The position numbers and the translations under genes were made by a program. From Pseudomonas abietaniphila (lineage in GTDB: Bacteria; Pseudomonadota; Gammaproteobacteria; Pseudomonadales; Pseudomonadaceae): a stretch of 64,000 bases of DNA. This document shows, piece by piece, positions 6,836-16,007 of this stretch. The stretch spans positions 1 to 64,000 of the forward strand of contig NZ_FNCO01000001.1 of the NCBI RefSeq assembly GCF_900100795.1, given 5' to 3'. Each line of letters begins with the position of its first letter. Within the stretch, counting starts at the first letter, position 1. The notes beneath the pieces were generated by a model. It saw nothing but the letters and a program-made list of their open reading frames with translations, did no database searches and was not told where the DNA came from.

Positions 6836-8128
6836 ATGCTCGCCACTCTGGGTGTCATCACCATTCTCTGTTTGCTCGCCGCTGTCATGAGCAAACGTCT
6901 CTCGCCTCTGGTTGCGCTGATTGCCTTGCCGATCATCGCGGCATTGATCGGTGGTTTCGGTCTGCAAACCAGCGGTTTCATCATCACCGGTATCAAGAAC
7001 GTCGCGCCCGTGGTTGGCATGTTCGTGTTTGCCATCCTGTTTTTCGGAGTGATGACCGACGCCGGCATGCTCGACCCGATCATCGACCGCATCCTGCGCA
7101 CGGTGGGCACACGTCCGACACGTATTGTTGTGGGCACCGCGCTGCTCGCCTTGCTGGTGCACCTGGACGGGTCGGGCGCCGTGACCTTTCTGGTGACCAT
7201 CCCGGCAATGTTGCCGCTGTACACGCGGCTGGGCATTGATCGGCGAATTCTGGCGTGCGTCGCCGCGATGGCGGCGGGGGTCAACTTCCTGCCATGGACC
7301 GGCCCGGTGCTGCGCTCTTCCGCCGCCCTGCATGTGCCGGTGGCCGACCTGTTCCAGCCGTTGATTCCGGTGCAGATCGTCGGTCTGGCGTTCGTGTTCA
7401 TCTGTGCCTGGTGGTTGGGGCGTCGTGAAGAAAAACGCCTCGGGCTGGGCGCCGGTGCGAAGGTCGATGTGGTGCCGGAGCGGACGCTGACCGAGCAGGA
7501 AGAGGTGCTGCGCCGCCCACGCCTGTTCTGGCTCAACCTGTTGCTGACGATCGTGGTCATGGCGGTGATGATCGCCGGCTGGGTCGATCCCGTGGTGATG
7601 TTCATGGTCGGCACGGTGTTGGCGCTGTGCATCAACTACCCGAATGTGGACGCGCAACGCGCGCGTATCGATGCCCATGCCAAAACGGCGTTGACCATGG
7701 CCAGCATTCTTCTGGCAGCGGGCGTATTCACCGGCATCATGCAAGGCACCGGCATGCTCAAGGCCATGGCCGAGGTGGCAGTGGCGCAGATTCCGGCGGG
7801 TCACGGCAAGCTGATCCCTATGGTGGTTGGCTTCCTGTCCATGCCGTTGAGTTTGTTGTTCGACCCGGACTCCTTCTATTTCGGCGTGATGCCGGTGATC
7901 GCCGAGGTCGGACGCGCGCTGGGTGTCGACCCCTTGCAGGTGGCGCAAGCGTCCTTGCTGGGCGTCCACACCACCGGGTTCCCGGTCAGCCCGCTGACCC
8001 CCGCGACCTTTCTGTTGGTCGGGTTGTGCAAGGTCGAACTGGCCGATCATCAACGCTTCACCATCCCTTTTCTGTTCGGCGCATCGGTGCTGATGACCCT
8101 GACCGCATTGCTGCTGGGAGTGTTCTGA
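6836..8128 (+). CDS. CitMHS-family metal-citrate/proton symporter
   Basis: 430 residues, highly hydrophobic with around 12 membrane segments. The start is MLATLGVITILCLLAAVMSKR, and features typical of CitMHS carriers follow: HLDGSGAVTFLVTIPAMLPLY, then AAMAAGVNFLPWTGPVLRSS, and DPDSFYFGVMPV near residue 340. Family members import citrate complexed with divalent metals, in symport with protons. The stop codon is immediately followed by the ATG of the AtuA-like gene, so the two are translationally coupled. Substrate specificity is open; the downstream genes suggest a carboxylate other than plain citrate. Confidence 0.9.
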   Translation: MLATLGVITILCLLAAVMSKRLSPLVALIALPIIAALIGGFGLQTSGFIITGIKNVAPVVGMFVFAILFFGVMTDAGMLDPIIDRILRTVGTRPTRIVVGTALLALLVHLDGSGAVTFLVTIPAMLPLYTRLGIDRRILACVAAMAAGVNFLPWTGPVLRSSAALHVPVADLFQPLIPVQIVGLAFVFICAWWLGRREEKRLGLGAGAKVDVVPERTLTEQEEVLRRPRLFWLNLLLTIVVMAVMIAGWVDPVVMFMVGTVLALCINYPNVDAQRARIDAHAKTALTMASILLAAGVFTGIMQGTGMLKAMAEVAVAQIPAGHGKLIPMVVGFLSMPLSLLFDPDSFYFGVMPVIAEVGRALGVDPLQVAQASLLGVHTTGFPVSPLTPATFLLVGLCKVELADHQRFTIPFLFGASVLMTLTALLLGVF

Positions 8129-9493
8129 ATGACAACCTTACGTATCGGCTCGGGCGCCGGGTATTCCGGTGACCGCATCGAGCCGGCGGTGGAACTGGCC
8201 GATAAGGGCGATCTGGATTTTCTGGTGTTCGAGTGCCTCGCCGAACGCACCATAGCCCTTGCGCAACAGGCTCGACTGGCTGACCCCGACGCCGGGTTCG
8301 ACCCGTTGCTCAGTGAGCGCATGCGCCGCGTGCTGCCGTTCGTGGCCCGAGGGCGTGAAATCGGGCAGCGACGTTTGCGCATCATCAGCAACATGGGCGC
8401 AGCCAATCCCTTGTCGGCGGCGCAGGAAGTGCGGCGCGTCGCGGCCGAGCTGGGCCTGCACGGGCTAAAGGTCGCTGCACTGACCGGCGATGACGTGCTG
8501 GCAGCGTTGCACGCCGACCCTCAGGCGTTGCTGGACAACGGCGCGACGGTGGCGTCGTTGGGGGATAGGCTGATTTCCGCCAACGCCTATTTGGGGGCAG
8601 AAGGCATTGTCGAGGCGTTGAATGCCGACGCTGATGTGGTGATCACCGGCCGCGTGGCGGACCCTTCACTGTTTCTCGCGCCACAACTGTTCACCTTTGG
8701 CTGGGCTCAGGATGACTGGACGCGCATCGGACGTGGCACCCTGATCGGGCATTTGCTGGAATGCGCCGGGCAGATCACCGGCGGTTACTTTGCCGATCCG
8801 GGGGTGAAGGATGTGCCGGACCTCGCCCGATTGGGTTTTCCGCTGGCCGAAGTGGACGCCGAGGGCCGCGCGGTGATCAGCAAGGTCGCAGGCTCCGGCG
8901 GAAGAATCGACCCCGCCACCTGCACCGAGCAGATGATTTACGAAGTGCACGATCCCAAGGCGTATCTGACACCGGACGTGACCGCCGACTTTTCAAACGT
9001 CTCGTTCACGGCCGTAGGGACGAACCAGGTCCGTGCCGACGGCGCAGAGGGTCGCGCGCGCCCCGACACGCTGAAGGTATCGGTTGGCTACCTCGATGGC
9101 TGGATCGGCGAGGGGCAGATGTCCTATGGCGGGCCGGGTGCATTGGCGCGAGCACGACTGGCGCGTGAAGTCGTCCTGGAACGCTTGAAGCTGACCGGCG
9201 TGGTTGTCGATGAAGTCCGCGCGGAACTGATCGGTGTGGATTCATTGCATGGGGCAACATTGGGTTCGCGCACCGCGGCTGAACCGTGGGAAGTGCGTTT
9301 GCGCGTAGCGGCCCGGTGCGCCGACAAATCCGACGCCATACGCATCGGCAACGAAGTCGAAACCCTCTACACCAACGGCCCGTATGGCGGTGGCGGTGCG
9401 ACCAAGGGCGTACGGCAGGTGGTGGCGGTGGCGTCCTTGTTGCTGCCCCGTGATGCGGTCAAACCCCACGTTCATCTGGAGGACGCCTCGTGA
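8129..9493 (+). CDS. AtuA-family (DUF1446) protein
   Basis: 454 residues matching the DUF1446/AtuA family, named after the acyclic terpene utilisation cluster of P. aeruginosa. The N-terminus has the family pattern IGSGAGYSGDRIEPAVELADKG, and SNMGAANP and TGRVADPSLFLAP are also recognisable. The molecular activity of these proteins is not established. Here the gene starts directly after the CitMHS stop and overlaps the next gene by 4 bp, so the three form one operation. Without acyl-CoA carboxylase genes nearby this is not an atu cluster. More likely the operon handles a carboxylic acid taken up by the transporter. Confidence 0.88.
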   Translation: MTTLRIGSGAGYSGDRIEPAVELADKGDLDFLVFECLAERTIALAQQARLADPDAGFDPLLSERMRRVLPFVARGREIGQRRLRIISNMGAANPLSAAQEVRRVAAELGLHGLKVAALTGDDVLAALHADPQALLDNGATVASLGDRLISANAYLGAEGIVEALNADADVVITGRVADPSLFLAPQLFTFGWAQDDWTRIGRGTLIGHLLECAGQITGGYFADPGVKDVPDLARLGFPLAEVDAEGRAVISKVAGSGGRIDPATCTEQMIYEVHDPKAYLTPDVTADFSNVSFTAVGTNQVRADGAEGRARPDTLKVSVGYLDGWIGEGQMSYGGPGALARARLAREVVLERLKLTGVVVDEVRAELIGVDSLHGATLGSRTAAEPWEVRLRVAARCADKSDAIRIGNEVETLYTNGPYGGGGATKGVRQVVAVASLLLPRDAVKPHVHLEDAS

Positions 9494-9810
9494 GCACGAT
9501 CAAACTGCGCGAACTCGCGCATTCGCGGACCGGAGACAAGGGCGATACGTCGAACATCTCGGTGATTGCCTTCAAGCCCGAAGACTACCGGCGTCTGGTT
9601 CAACAACTGACGGTGGAACGCGTCACGGCGCACTTTGCTGAACTGCTCGACTCAGCAGCAGGACCGGTGCGGCGCTATGAATTGCCCAACGTACAGGCCC
9701 TGAATTTCGTGCTGCCCGGCATCCTCAAAGGCGGCGTCACCCGCTCGTTGGCGCAGGATGCGCACGGCAAGGCATTAGGCGCGGCATTGCTGGATATCGA
9801 GATCGAATAG
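9490..9810 (+). CDS. small AtuA C-terminal-like protein
   Basis: A 106-residue protein starting at GTG 9490, overlapping the previous stop as GTGA. The sequence (KLRELAHSRTGDKGDTSNISVIAF) corresponds to the small domain that is either fused to the C-terminus of AtuA proteins or encoded separately beside them. The HSRTGDKGD segment is the family signature. It probably forms a complex with the DUF1446 protein. Function is unknown beyond that. Confidence 0.85.
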   Translation: MSTIKLRELAHSRTGDKGDTSNISVIAFKPEDYRRLVQQLTVERVTAHFAELLDSAAGPVRRYELPNVQALNFVLPGILKGGVTRSLAQDAHGKALGAALLDIEIE

Positions 9811-9937
9811 AGGGAGGCCTGCAAGCGCGATCTGCATTAGATTGTGGCCGGGGGCCGTGGGAGATTTCATGGTTGTCACACCCGTGCTGTCCGTCCGTTT
9901 CTTTAGGGTCGCAAAGCCTGACAGCATGCGCCACCTC

Positions 9938-10077
9938 CTGGATGACGCAGAGCGTCATGGACTGTGTTACCACGCGGAGCGTGGGAACCATCAGCTTGCT
10001 CGCGATGGGATAAAGCCAGTTTCCTCAAAGGTGAATGACACACTGCATTCGTCAGCAAGCTAACTCCCACAGGTTTT
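9938..10077. repeat. hairpin repeat plus truncated REPIN
   Basis: Two perfect hairpins lie in a row: ATGACGC-AGA-GCGTCAT at 9942-9958 and CCACGC-GGA-GCGTGG at 9970-9984. Both are of a type common between Pseudomonas genes. They run into REP-like arms, CAGCTTGCTCGCGATGGG at 9992 and its partial inverse AGCAAGCTAACTCCCACAG ending near 10072. It may act as a transcription stop for the citMHS operon. The rest of 9811-9937 shows nothing. Confidence 0.65.
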
Positions 10078-10172
10078 GTGTTCAGCCGGCAGTTTATGTG
10101 GCGAGCCTGCGAAAGCGCAGGGCGCGCTTCGCTTTTGATCTTGATCTGATCTTGATCTTCATACCGCAGCAG

Positions 10173-10450
10173 TCCAGACACCACAAAACGCGACTTGGGT
10201 GCAGGCTGAACGCAGGCGATGCGGAGTGGGCCGAGCGGCATGGATGCCGCGAGAGCCGCCCCCGGCCATGGATGGCCGATGGCGGCGGGCCCACGGAGCG
10301 TCGCCGAAGTGAAGGAACCCGACGAAGTCGGGCCCAACCAGGAGCATAGGACCCTTGGTTACTTGGGGATGGTCCGGCATTCCGGTTTTCAAGTAACCCG
10401 CCGAAGGCGGAACAGTTTGGCCGTTAGGACAAACCAAACCCTCAGCGTCA
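10173..10450 (+). repeat. multi-hairpin repeat element, copy 3
   Basis: This copy starts CCAGACACCACAAAACGCGA and follows the same hairpin order as copies 2 and 5: CGGCAT-GG-ATGCCG, GGCCAT-GG-ATGGCC, CCCGAC-GAA-GTCGGG, CGCCGAAGGCGG and GTTTGGCC-GTTA-GGACAAAC. The last stem differs in sequence from the other copies but still pairs apart from one position. No inverted partner or REPIN is attached. The open frame at 10219-10464 is a repeat artefact. The remainder of the 9811-10522 gap has no gene. Confidence 0.82.
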
Positions 10451-10522
10451 CGCCAAATAGTTGAAATGCACACCCTACAAGCAGCTTGCTCCTACGCCCT
10501 CCGGCCAGAAGCGAAATTGCGC

Positions 10523-11239
10523 TCAATCCTGATTACGCAAAAACACCACATACCCCCGAAACCACGGGCTGTCTTTCAGAGAGTCCGGCGCCGTCCACGT
10601 GCCACCCTGAATCAAGCCGACCTTGAACGGCAGGCCCAGCCTGCCCATGCGCGGCAGGTACGCGGCATAGTCAGGGATGCTATGGCGGCCCTGATAGGTC
10701 TGCACCACCACTTCATCCACCACGCCTTTGAGTTGGCTGATGGCCTGCGGGTCGGCGTTGCTGCTCCAGTCCATCAGGCCCGTGATGCTGAGCTTCAGTG
10801 AGGCAGGCAGGCGCGACCTCAGGTCTTTGAGAAACATCACGTAGTCCTGCAGGTAACGGGTTCGCGCATCGAAGTCGATCTGAATCCCGGTCACCGCATT
10901 TCCCGCCTGCTGCCAACGCTCGACCTGGCCAAACACCTGTCGGTAAACCGTCTCGGGCCAGCGCAAGGTGTGGGCGCGGTAGACGATCCACAGCGCTGGC
11001 TGCGGCAGGCGTGTCACGCTCATGCCTTGGGCGATCAGTACGGGATTATGGCGGTCGGTGCGGGGGGTGCTGATCTGGCCTTGCAGCACATAGAGCGTCT
11101 TGGCCTGATGCAGGACCGGCTGACTGGTCACGCCGCTCCACAGCCAGAACGCTTCGTAGTCTCGTGCCTCCACGGCGGCCGATGCCGACGGGCTGCCCAA
11201 CAGTCCAATCAGTGCGAACAACAGTGCCTGAAGCCTCAC
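10523..11239 (-). CDS. DUF3142-like exported TIM-barrel protein, function unknown
   Basis: I place the start at GTG 11239, which overlaps the upstream stop as GTGA and gives a signal peptide (VRLQALLFALIGLLGSPSASA). A longer frame to ATG 11305 is open but would bury that signal. The 238-residue product has GIQIDFDART and SITGLMDWSSN, typical of DUF3142 proteins, which look like glycoside-hydrolase-type TIM barrels. No reaction is known. It is co-transcribed with the large helical-repeat protein upstream, which suggests a shared envelope job. Confidence 0.75.
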   Translation of the reverse strand: MRLQALLFALIGLLGSPSASAAVEARDYEAFWLWSGVTSQPVLHQAKTLYVLQGQISTPRTDRHNPVLIAQGMSVTRLPQPALWIVYRAHTLRWPETVYRQVFGQVERWQQAGNAVTGIQIDFDARTRYLQDYVMFLKDLRSRLPASLKLSITGLMDWSSNADPQAISQLKGVVDEVVVQTYQGRHSIPDYAAYLPRMGRLGLPFKVGLIQGGTWTAPDSLKDSPWFRGYVVFLRNQD

Positions 11240-13407
11240 CAGTAGTACTGCAACGACTTGCCCCACGGGGTGCCGCCATAGGCGGTTTTCAGTTGTTTGA
11301 ACCATGCCTTGCGCACCGACTGGGCGACGTCTTTGCCGCCGCAGCTGTTGTAGCCCGAAGGCCCGTAGCAGTTGATCGCGCGGAAGAGGGCGTAGGCCTT
11401 GTCGTCACGTCCGGCCGTGGTGTCGGCGATGACCGTTTGATAACCGTTGAGACGGGAGAACACGTCGCCCTTGAAACCCGACTCGCCGCTGCCCAACTGA
11501 CCGCTGCCCGGTCGCTGGTCCAGCGGCATGCTGTCCAGACCATTGCGCAAAACGAACTCGCCCAGGCAATTCAGGCCTTTGGGGTCTTTGTCGTTGGCTT
11601 GCAGCAGGGCCGCTGTGTCGCCGATGCTCGGGCAGGCGTAGTTCGATTCGGCCTTGTCGCCGTTCCAGCGGAACAACTGCAAGGTCTGCCCGGTGCCGTA
11701 GACATAGCCCAGGCTGGTTCCCAGTTGCTCTTCGCCGGACTTCTCGGGCAGTGCTTTGAAATCATCGGCGAAGGCTGCGTACTGACCGTGCAGCAGGTCT
11801 TTATAAAGCAGCACGAATCGCGCGGTGTTCTTCTCCGTGTCGCTGATGCCTTGGGTGATCTGTTGACGCAGCAAAGGCGCGCCCGCCACCTTGCCCAGCA
11901 GGATCAGCCGCACTTGGGCCGACTGGATCGGCGAATCGGTAGCGAATACCTGTTCAAGCTGACCGCTGCGCTCGTGGTTCATGGCCAGCGCCAGTTCCAA
12001 CTGCTCACGTTGCAGTGGCTGTCTCACCAGTGGCAGCATTTTCAGCCACAGGCTTTGAGCCCCAGGCAGATCGTTGCTCGCCTCGAGTGCCAGGGCACGC
12101 AAGGTGTGCTGGCTGAACGCGAAATAGTCGAGCGCAGCGGGAACGTCCTTCGGCAGCCGCTTCAGGGCTTCTTCCGGCTTCTGATCAACATAGAAGGCAT
12201 ACACCGCCTGCAAGTAGTCGAACATGGCCGGTTGATCGGCGAACAGCGCTTTTTGCGCCGCCAGTTTCTCGCGGGTCAGTTTCGGCTGAGCGTCCTTGCG
12301 CATCTGCATCAGGTCGCTGACGGCGGTCATCAAGGCGGACGGCGTTGCGTCAGCGATGTTTATCAGCAGTTTGTTGTCGGTCTCCTGGATCAACGCGTCG
12401 ATCGGCAGGTTGCGTTGCGAGTCGTCCGCCTGGGTCATTTGCCAGGTGTAATCGTCGGCCAGTTTATCGGTGTCCCCGGACAGCCAGTGCACCCGGCGCA
12501 TCAACCCCTTGGCCGACAACGCGTAAATGCCTTGCGGGTAAGCCGCGAGGTACTGGTCGAAGGCTTCCCCGACCTTGGCGTAAGGCGCTGTGTCGAGGGT
12601 GTCCTTGCGGGTGCCGTACTCATCGAATGCGTCCTGCTGCGCCGCGTTGAGGCGGGTGCGGGCGACCATGTAAAACGACACCTCCTTAAGCCACGGCTGC
12701 GCGTTATCGTTGAGGCTGGCAAAGCCGTTTTCGGCTTCGTTGAATCGGCCGCTGTAAAAGTCCGAGGCTGCTTGCAGGTAGGTCACAAACGCCTTGCCTT
12801 CGACAGACTGAACATCGGTCGGCAGCAGGCTTGCCTGTTTTGCTGCGTCCCAGGTGCAGCCATCGAGCAGTTGCAGACGACTGCGTGCCAGCAATTGACG
12901 TTCTGAATCAGACAGCGACGGTGTGTCGACCAGTTGCCCGATAAACACCGCTGCGCTGTCGTCGCGATTACTGCGGCAACGGCTGCCTTCCCCTTGCAGG
13001 AACGCCTGCCCGGCGCTGTCCGTGCTGTCGCGCTTGATGCCGAGCTTTTCCAGCAGGCCGTTCAAGGCGGCCGCGCCGGACTCTTCACTGTCGTCTCCCT
13101 CGATCTGCGCAGTGTCGAGGCGCGCCACCGCAAACGGCACCGGGCCATACCCCTCTGACAGCTCGTCCTCGGTCAGCGCATTGGGCTTGAGTTCCACCGC
13201 TTTGCGGTCCGCCAGCAGCAGGCGCAGGTTGACCCGGCTGTCGTTACCAGGATTGAGAAAGGCCAGGTTGTTGCAGACGTCCAGCGAGTCACGCAGCAGC
13301 GACCAGGCGGGGTAGCAGGAATCGTCACCGCTGGCCTGCGCCTGACCGCAGAGGGACGCGCCAATCATCAATGCAAGAGGGGTCAGAACGCGCATACGCA
13401 TGAACAA
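11236..13407 (-). CDS. large exported alpha-helical repeat protein, function unknown
   Basis: 723 residues with a signal peptide (RVLTPLALMIGASLCGQAQASG). The mature protein is rich in Ala/Leu helices that look like degenerate TPR-type repeats, for example residues 200-240 and 280-320. Several Cys residues are dispersed (DDSCYPAWS, SRCRSNR, NYACPS, INCYGPSGYNSCGG), which points to disulphides in the periplasm. Similar Pseudomonas proteins are sometimes labelled outer-membrane assembly lipoprotein YfiO, but there is no lipobox here. The downstream DUF3142 gene overlaps it by 4 bp. I cannot assign a function; both products are likely periplasmic partners. Confidence 0.7.
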   Translation of the reverse strand: MFMRMRVLTPLALMIGASLCGQAQASGDDSCYPAWSLLRDSLDVCNNLAFLNPGNDSRVNLRLLLADRKAVELKPNALTEDELSEGYGPVPFAVARLDTAQIEGDDSEESGAAALNGLLEKLGIKRDSTDSAGQAFLQGEGSRCRSNRDDSAAVFIGQLVDTPSLSDSERQLLARSRLQLLDGCTWDAAKQASLLPTDVQSVEGKAFVTYLQAASDFYSGRFNEAENGFASLNDNAQPWLKEVSFYMVARTRLNAAQQDAFDEYGTRKDTLDTAPYAKVGEAFDQYLAAYPQGIYALSAKGLMRRVHWLSGDTDKLADDYTWQMTQADDSQRNLPIDALIQETDNKLLINIADATPSALMTAVSDLMQMRKDAQPKLTREKLAAQKALFADQPAMFDYLQAVYAFYVDQKPEEALKRLPKDVPAALDYFAFSQHTLRALALEASNDLPGAQSLWLKMLPLVRQPLQREQLELALAMNHERSGQLEQVFATDSPIQSAQVRLILLGKVAGAPLLRQQITQGISDTEKNTARFVLLYKDLLHGQYAAFADDFKALPEKSGEEQLGTSLGYVYGTGQTLQLFRWNGDKAESNYACPSIGDTAALLQANDKDPKGLNCLGEFVLRNGLDSMPLDQRPGSGQLGSGESGFKGDVFSRLNGYQTVIADTTAGRDDKAYALFRAINCYGPSGYNSCGGKDVAQSVRKAWFKQLKTAYGGTPWGKSLQYYW

Positions 13408-13553
13408 TCCTTGATTTCGCTACGTAGAGAGGGTGGGGCGAGGGCGGATGATACAGGGTGTTTCGGAAAACCGGATTGATGGCAGTTTGCTTATTTGTTT
13501 GAGGTTCGTGCCACGTTAGAGCCTCTTGGAGTGGCGTTTGATATCCGCGCTTC

Positions 13554-13642
13554 GTGCAGGAACGGCTTGCCTGAGATTGCAGTGCGTCAGTGAAGCAGAT
13601 GTCACAGACAGAATGCATTCGCGGGCAAGCGCGCTTCTACAG
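13554..13642. repeat. REPIN (decayed left arm)
   Basis: GTGCAGGAACGGCTTGCCTG at 13554 is an altered REP, and GCATTCGCGGGCAAGCGCGC followed by TTCTACAG near 13642 is its inverse partner. It lies between the convergent ends of the sensor kinase and the promoter side of the helical-repeat gene. The rest of 13408-13648 is featureless. Confidence 0.75.
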
Positions 13643-13648
13643 AGCCTG

Positions 13649-14962
13649 TCAACCCACCTTCTTAGGCAAGCGCAGTTCGGCGCACAACCCACCGCCGTCC
13701 CGGTTGGACAGGCTCAAGGTGCCGCCCAGCGCCGAGGCGAGTTGCTGGGAAATCGCCAGGCCCAATCCCGTGCCGCCGGTATCACGGTTACGCGAACTCT
13801 CGACGCGATAGAACGGCTTGAGCACTTCCAGCAGCTCGGCCTCGGCAATGCCGGGTCCGCGGTCCAGGACCTGGATCGACAAGCCCTGGTCACCGAGGGT
13901 CTGCACCTTGATCTCGGCTGCGCCGGCGAATTTCAGCGCGTTGTCGGTGAGGTTCACCAAGACCCTGCGCAAGGCATGGGGACGGGTATCGATCACACCG
14001 CCGGTCTTTCCGCACAGCTGGACCTGCTTGTTCATGTCCTGATAGTCGAACGTCAGGCTGTCGAGGAACGAGTCCAGGTCCACACGTCGAACGGCTTCGG
14101 TGGAGGTGTCCATGCTGCGCGCATAGGCCACGCCTTCCTGAACCAGGTGCTGCATTTCACTCAGGTCGCTCCACAGCTTGTCTTTCTCGACGCCTTCATC
14201 CATGAACTCGGCGCGCAGCTTCATGCGGGTGATCGGGGTCTGCAGGTCGTGGGAAATGGCCGCCAACAATTGCATGCGCTCTTTGACGTAGGTCGCGATG
14301 CGTTGCTGCATGGTGTTGAACGCCACCGCCGCGAAGGCCACTTCGGTCGGGCCGCTTTCGTCCAGGCGGGTGCCTTCGCCGTTCGGGTCCAGGTTATCGA
14401 CGGCCTCGGACAGGCGCGTCAGCGGGCGAATCGCGGTTCTCACGGCCAGCCAGGTGCAGGTGAACAGAAGCACCAATTGCACGATCAGCAGCAGGGGCAG
14501 CCAAGGCGACAACGGCATGATCGAGGGGCGAACGTCGATCGTCAGCGGGGAGCCGTCGCTGAGCGTCAGGTGCGCCTGATAGTGTGGGCGAATATCCGGC
14601 ACGTCCTGAAAGCGCAAGGTGTATTCGCGGCCGAGCGTGGCCTGCATCGAGCGCACCGAGACCGGCGAATGACTCATGTCCATCGCCGTGCCCGGCTGAC
14701 CGGTGCCGAGGATGTAACGATAATTGGCGTGTTCGAAGCGCGGTAGCCAGGCTTCACGCTCATTGGCGGGCAAACGTTCCAGTACGGCAACGGTGGTGGT
14801 CAGGTCCTGCTCCAGGTTACCCAGCATCAGGGTCATCGCGCTCTGATAACGCTCGTAGAACTGCAACCCGAACGACAAGCCGTGAGCCAGCACCAGGCTG
14901 ATCAGAAAGATCAGCGACAGCCGGGATGCCAGGGTCCGCGGCCATCCGAACGTCAGCTTCAT
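13649..14962 (-). CDS. sensor histidine kinase (EnvZ-like architecture)
   Basis: 437 residues. A first membrane segment lies at about 12-34, a periplasmic loop at about 35-150, a second membrane segment at about 152-174, then a HAMP linker and a HisKA domain with the phospho-acceptor H238 in LLAAISHDLQTPITRMKLR. The HATPase domain shows the N box (LTDNALKFA) and G boxes (DRGPGIAEAEL, GGTGLGLAISQQLA). The start codon overlaps the response-regulator stop by 4 bp, so the pair is co-translated. The signal sensed is not evident. The adjacent divergent DUF2790 gene is a possible target. Confidence 0.93.
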   Translation of the reverse strand: MKLTFGWPRTLASRLSLIFLISLVLAHGLSFGLQFYERYQSAMTLMLGNLEQDLTTTVAVLERLPANEREAWLPRFEHANYRYILGTGQPGTAMDMSHSPVSVRSMQATLGREYTLRFQDVPDIRPHYQAHLTLSDGSPLTIDVRPSIMPLSPWLPLLLIVQLVLLFTCTWLAVRTAIRPLTRLSEAVDNLDPNGEGTRLDESGPTEVAFAAVAFNTMQQRIATYVKERMQLLAAISHDLQTPITRMKLRAEFMDEGVEKDKLWSDLSEMQHLVQEGVAYARSMDTSTEAVRRVDLDSFLDSLTFDYQDMNKQVQLCGKTGGVIDTRPHALRRVLVNLTDNALKFAGAAEIKVQTLGDQGLSIQVLDRGPGIAEAELLEVLKPFYRVESSRNRDTGGTGLGLAISQQLASALGGTLSLSNRDGGGLCAELRLPKKVG

Positions 14963-15699
14963 GCCTCGTCCCCGAGGATTTCGACGGCGTAGGTGAAGAC
15001 ATAACCTTCACTGCGCACGGTCTTGATGTAGGCCGGATCCCGCGCATCGTCTTGCAGGCGCTGGCGCAGGCGGCTGACCAGCAGGTCGATGGAGCGGTCG
15101 AACAGGTCGGCGTCACGGCCCTGGGTCAGGTTCAACAGTTGATCGCGGCTCAGCACCCGTTGCGGGTGATCGAGGAAGGTGCGCAGCAGGCGGTATTCGG
15201 CGCCGCTGAGGGTGACCACGGTGCCTTGGGCATCCAGCAGGTGACGGGCGGTGGTGTCCAGTTTCCATTTGCCGAACGCCAACAGACGACCGCTCTCGCT
15301 GACGATCAGGTTGGGTGGCAGCATCCGGGTACGGCGTAGCACGGAGTTGATGCGCGCCAGCAACTCACGGGCGGCGAAGGGCTTGACCAGGTAATCGTCG
15401 GCGCCCATTTCCAGGCCGATGATGCGGTCGGTTTCGTCGCTGCGGGCCGTGAGCATCAATACGGGGGTGGTCTTGTGCTTGCCCGCGCGCAGTTCGCGGC
15501 ACAGCAGCAGGCCGTCGTCGCCGGGCATCATGATGTCCAGCACGATCAGGTCCACGGGGGTCGACTCCAGGAACGAGCGCATCTGGCGGCCGTCGGCGAC
15601 CACCGTGGTGCGCAATCCGTTCTTCTTCAGGTAGTTGCCCACCAGCTCCCGAATTTCGCGATCGTCGTCGACAATCAGAATGTGGTCTACGTGCTCCAT
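14959..15699 (-). CDS. OmpR-family response regulator
   Basis: 246 residues. The receiver domain (about 5-120) has acidic residues D11 and D12, the phospho-acceptor D55 in LIVLDIMMPG, T84 and K106. The C-terminal winged helix (about 140-238) includes LSRDQLLNLTQGRD and DRSIDLLVSRLRQRL, very close to OmpR. It is the first gene of the pair. OmpR-type regulators bind tandem direct repeats with about 10-bp periodicity, and two such pairs lie just upstream at 15773-15787 and 15841-15855. The regulon is unknown. Confidence 0.95.
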   Translation of the reverse strand: MEHVDHILIVDDDREIRELVGNYLKKNGLRTTVVADGRQMRSFLESTPVDLIVLDIMMPGDDGLLLCRELRAGKHKTTPVLMLTARSDETDRIIGLEMGADDYLVKPFAARELLARINSVLRRTRMLPPNLIVSESGRLLAFGKWKLDTTARHLLDAQGTVVTLSGAEYRLLRTFLDHPQRVLSRDQLLNLTQGRDADLFDRSIDLLVSRLRQRLQDDARDPAYIKTVRSEGYVFTYAVEILGDEA

Positions 15700-15772
15700 T
15701 GCCTCAGCTCCCCGTTTTCATTGACGTGTGGCGCATCTTACCCAGCTGCGCAGGGCTTGCCTGCCGCCCTTT

Positions 15773-15855
15773 GTATTGCACTGTATCTGATCCTGCGACG
15801 AATACATCCGGATGCAAAAAGCGCATTTTTCAATGCGAATGTATCGCTGTGTATC
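15773..15855. promoter_or_regulatory. candidate response-regulator operators (paired direct repeats)
   Basis: GTATTGCACTGTATC at 15773-15787 and GTATCGCTGTGTATC at 15841-15855 are each two GTAT(C/T) half-sites 10 bp apart, which is the spacing OmpR-family dimers use. The two sites agree at 12 of 15 positions. They lie in the gap between the divergent response-regulator and DUF2790 genes, so they may control both. The rest of this 308-bp gap shows no other feature. Confidence 0.5.
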
Positions 15856-16007
15856 CAGACCACGCCATGACACTTAAAGATGATTTTCAGGCATTTCCCG
15901 ACACATCCGGGACACCTGCGAGGCATTCAATGGGACCCATCGAGACAACACAGGCACACCGTCTCGCACTCAAACGACGAATGACCCATTGAACCTCGGA
16001 GAACACC

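Noticed and set aside
11164..12906. Plus-strand frame of 580 codons over the helical-repeat gene
   Set aside because: It lacks any recognisable domain and is antisense to a gene with a signal peptide and an operon partner.
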